From the NCBI GenBank assembly GCA_024364735.1, contig JAGFNQ010005203.1:94719-158718 (forward strand): DNA of 64,000 bases, read 5' to 3'. The DNA comes from Boesenbergia rotunda. Its lineage: Eukaryota; Streptophyta; Magnoliopsida; Zingiberales; Zingiberaceae. The notes under the pieces were generated by a model. That model searched no databases and was not told the DNA's origin. It saw nothing but the letters and a program-made list of their open reading frames with translations. This document shows positions 61,701 through 64,000 of this stretch, piece by piece (within the stretch, counting starts at the first letter, position 1; each line of letters begins with the position of its first letter). The position numbers and the translations under genes were made by a program.

Positions 61701-64000
61701 CTTTTGACTAGGTTCCGGAAATTTTCGGAGAGTTACCGGGAAGGTTCCAGGGTTTCCGAAACCTTGGACATAAATTAGGGACTAAACTGTAATTAAAACC
61801 AATGGTTACAAGGGGTTAATGAGTTGGAAATTAAGACCTAGGGGCAGTCTTGCAATTAGATAGAAATTGCTTGGACCAAAATGCAAAAGGCCACATAAGA
61901 GCCGGTTAGGGCTCGGTGTGGTGTGGCTGCCGCATTCCACTCGACGCCCGATTCCTTTTCATTTGCCCGTAGCAACGCCGCCTCCATCTTCACTTCATCT
62001 TTCTCTTTTCTTCTTCGCTGCCCTAGCCGAAGCCGACCTCTGCCTTCGCCTTCTCCACTCCAGCTAAACCTGAGCACTTATCCTCCTCTCGATCCTCTCT
62101 GCATCTCATCTCCCTCACGAACGACAGTCAGCCACCTCTGTCGCCCTCATCGAGCGAAGTCGTATCCTAGCTTTTCCTTCCTTCCGCACAAGAGGGATTC
62201 GCCTCAACTCGAGCCTGGACGATTTGTGTGCTCTCTAGTTGCCGATCGTGGGAAAGTGGCTGTGGGCGGTGGGTAGCGGATCATCGATCACTGGTTGGAC
62301 TTCTTCTAAGGTATGTTCTCTTCTTGTTGTTCGAGAACAACTTGGTCTAGGGTTGGACGGCGATTGGTGAGGTTTTCCTTGAGTTAGACTTGTGATCTAT
62401 CTCTGTTTGAGCAGGATCTGGATTTGGGGGATAGAGGACTCACCGGAGCGAGGGAATTATAGCTGAAACAACACATTTGACCCTGTCCTATTTTGATTAG
62501 CTGTGGCTAGTGTCTACTGGAGGTAAGGATCTGAATCCCTATGATATTGTACCTATGTGAATGATACTGCTACGATTGTAGATGGATTTATGCTTGTCTG
62601 TTGATAAATTGAAAACACTTAGGTTTTGTTCTGTGAGTATAGTGGATGAGTTAATTAAGGTGTATCAACGAAATCTAATTGATTTGAATGTTGTTTCAGT
62701 TCTTGATTAGCTTTACTTTGTGAGCTCATTCGGATGAATCTGTATTAGTTTCTATGAATGGGTTTTCAATTTGGCAACTGAGCTGATAGGGTCTTATAGT
62801 GTTTGTCCCATGAAACCTTGAAGGATTGATTGTGTGATTGGGTGAGATGGAGTTTAGCATGAAGCTTAACCCCTAATAATCTATGGGTGATGTATGCGAA
62901 TTTAGGATTGGGCCTAATTTTAATTACAATGAGTAATTAGAAACCTCTTCATTTAATTAGATGTGATTAAAGGAACGGGGACAATTGGGTAACCCTAACA
63001 TGGGTTAGGAATTAATTAGCTGATTATTATTTGTTGGTAGTAGCTAATTAAGCATGTCCTTGACACAGGGGCTTGACTTGGATTTATTGCTGCTTATTAT
63101 TGGCGGGTGGTCCTTTCTCGTTTGATACGGACTTCCACTCTTGGAGGCGGGTACTTCTTGCTTGTCTTCTGTAGATCCACTTTATCTTTATGCATGGCTA
63201 GTAATTTATGCAGTAGGCTGATATTGACCTTTATCTGCTACCGTTTTGTTATCCTGCTTGATACTTATGCTTGACCTTGGATATGATCTACATTTATTTC
63301 TATACAGTCTCGTTTATTTGTTATCTGACTCTGTATAGCATTGGTATAAGCATGAGTATGTGGATATAGATTAGCATACCATTGTGTGGTTGTATTTGTT
63401 GATTTTGGTCGTACCTGCACGTGTGTCTAGATATGGATTGATTGGGTTATTGGGGTATGTCACCTGATGTCTGCATTTGGTTGACTCTACTCGTATTTGC
63501 ACGTGTATCTGGTTATAGGATTGATTGGGTTATGATGCATACATATGACCTGTGCATGATAGGTTGGGTTATGTGTCGATGACCTGGTAGGGGTTGCATG
63601 TGTTAGTCATGCACCATACTTGCACTGTTGCATGCCGGCGATCAGCTGACTCCCTTGTGGTTGAGCCTAATCGTCTTCCGGCACATGATATGCACACACG
63701 GCCACTCATGGGTTAGTGGATACCGCTGGGTGTGTGCATTTGCTCTGTACTGCTCCGCTCGTCCGCTCATGGGTAGTGGTTTCGGAGCGTGGTAGCAGGC
63801 AGGGATCCCTTCTCTTACCATAGACCAGAGAAGATGAGAGAGATATCTCCCCCATATATACATGGGGCGGAGTGTTTACTCCACCAGCATCCTGTCCACT
63901 CGGTCACTCAGGAGCAGTGATGGCAGAGTGCTGACAGTGTCACGGCTCTACCCACTCGGCCGACACAGTATCACCTGTCTCGGTGGCTTGACTGGTGTTA
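61701..64000 (+). mobile_element. Gypsy-LTR-like sequence, runs off right edge
   Basis: 61720-62300 has CCGGAAATTTTCGGAGAGTT, 'CAGTCTTGCAATTAG' and a C/T-rich stretch. 62520-63600 is T/G-rich low-complexity sequence with GATTGGGTTA motifs. 63630-64000 has GC-richer paired blocks (CCGCTCATGGGTAGTGG; CACTCGGTCACTCAGGAGCA). The order is like the Tekay LTRs here but the sequence differs. No LTR border or PBS is inside the window. The frame at 61923-62276 is Ser/Pro-rich without known motifs and I do not call it a gene. Confidence 0.4.

Noticed and set aside
61923..62276. Ser/Pro-rich 117-residue frame as a possible transit-peptide gene
   Set aside because: Composition is that of a C/T-rich LTR leader. 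No downstream exon or domain could be found.

Overview
This is a transposon-dense stretch of a plant nuclear genome. It holds one apparently intact host gene, at 49179-52122. Four things point to a flowering plant: Sirevirus-type copia elements, Tekay/Del-type chromoviral gypsy LTRs, a CACTA transposon with a tnp2 transposase, and an S-domain receptor kinase with spliceosomal introns. The first exon of that gene is GC-rich and the later exons AT-rich. This 5'-3' GC gradient is typical of monocots. A large-genome monocot is therefore my best inference, but no marker names the species.

Region 1 (1-39146) is a nest. The host element is a Sirevirus-like copia element on the + strand. Its 5' LTR ends at 8714, followed by a PBS, a nearly intact gag, a broken pol and an env-like frame. 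Its 3' LTR is 33229-39146. A Tekay-type gypsy element (left edge outside the window, right edge 6892) sits in the 5' LTR. A 16.3 kb CACTA transposon (16571-32841, TSD TGA) sits between the env-like frame and the 3' LTR. A Tekay solo LTR (34645-37952, TSD TCGGT) and a 0.5 kb piece of a related LTR sit in the 3' LTR. The CACTA element itself carries a second Tekay solo LTR (21880-25434, TSD TTGAA), which splits its transposase. It also holds an antisense LTR-like insertion preceded by a 241-base pure poly(A) run. Its right half carries a transposon gene with a partial Ulp1-like domain and pieces of a captured host gene that reads as the GCN1 C-terminus.

Region 2 (39147-49178) has a minus-strand copia LTR (39446-40749), a block of short diverged repeats resembling DNA-transposon subtermini, and a MULE-like foldback element (42767-47538). 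The foldback is an almost complete palindrome flanked by a perfect 9-bp TSD. Each arm contains eight tandem copies of a 158-bp unit. A small AT-rich MITE-like element with a GC-rich core and a duplicated promoter-like block follow.

Region 3 (49179-52122) is a six-exon, 825-residue S-domain (G-type lectin) receptor-like Ser/Thr kinase with all main kinase motifs.

Region 4 (52123-64000) is again repeat-derived. It holds a second Sirevirus-like copia fragment (LTR 53847-55257, PBS, broken gag), a minus-strand solo LTR inside that gag (56167-57473, TSD GTGAG), an AT-rich minisatellite, an Angela-like LTR segment, and GC-richer gypsy-LTR-like sequence running off the right edge.

The elements act on one another mainly as insertion targets. 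Apart from the receptor kinase, no intact coding unit is seen. All coordinates and TSDs were read by eye; family names rest on motif recognition, not on searches.
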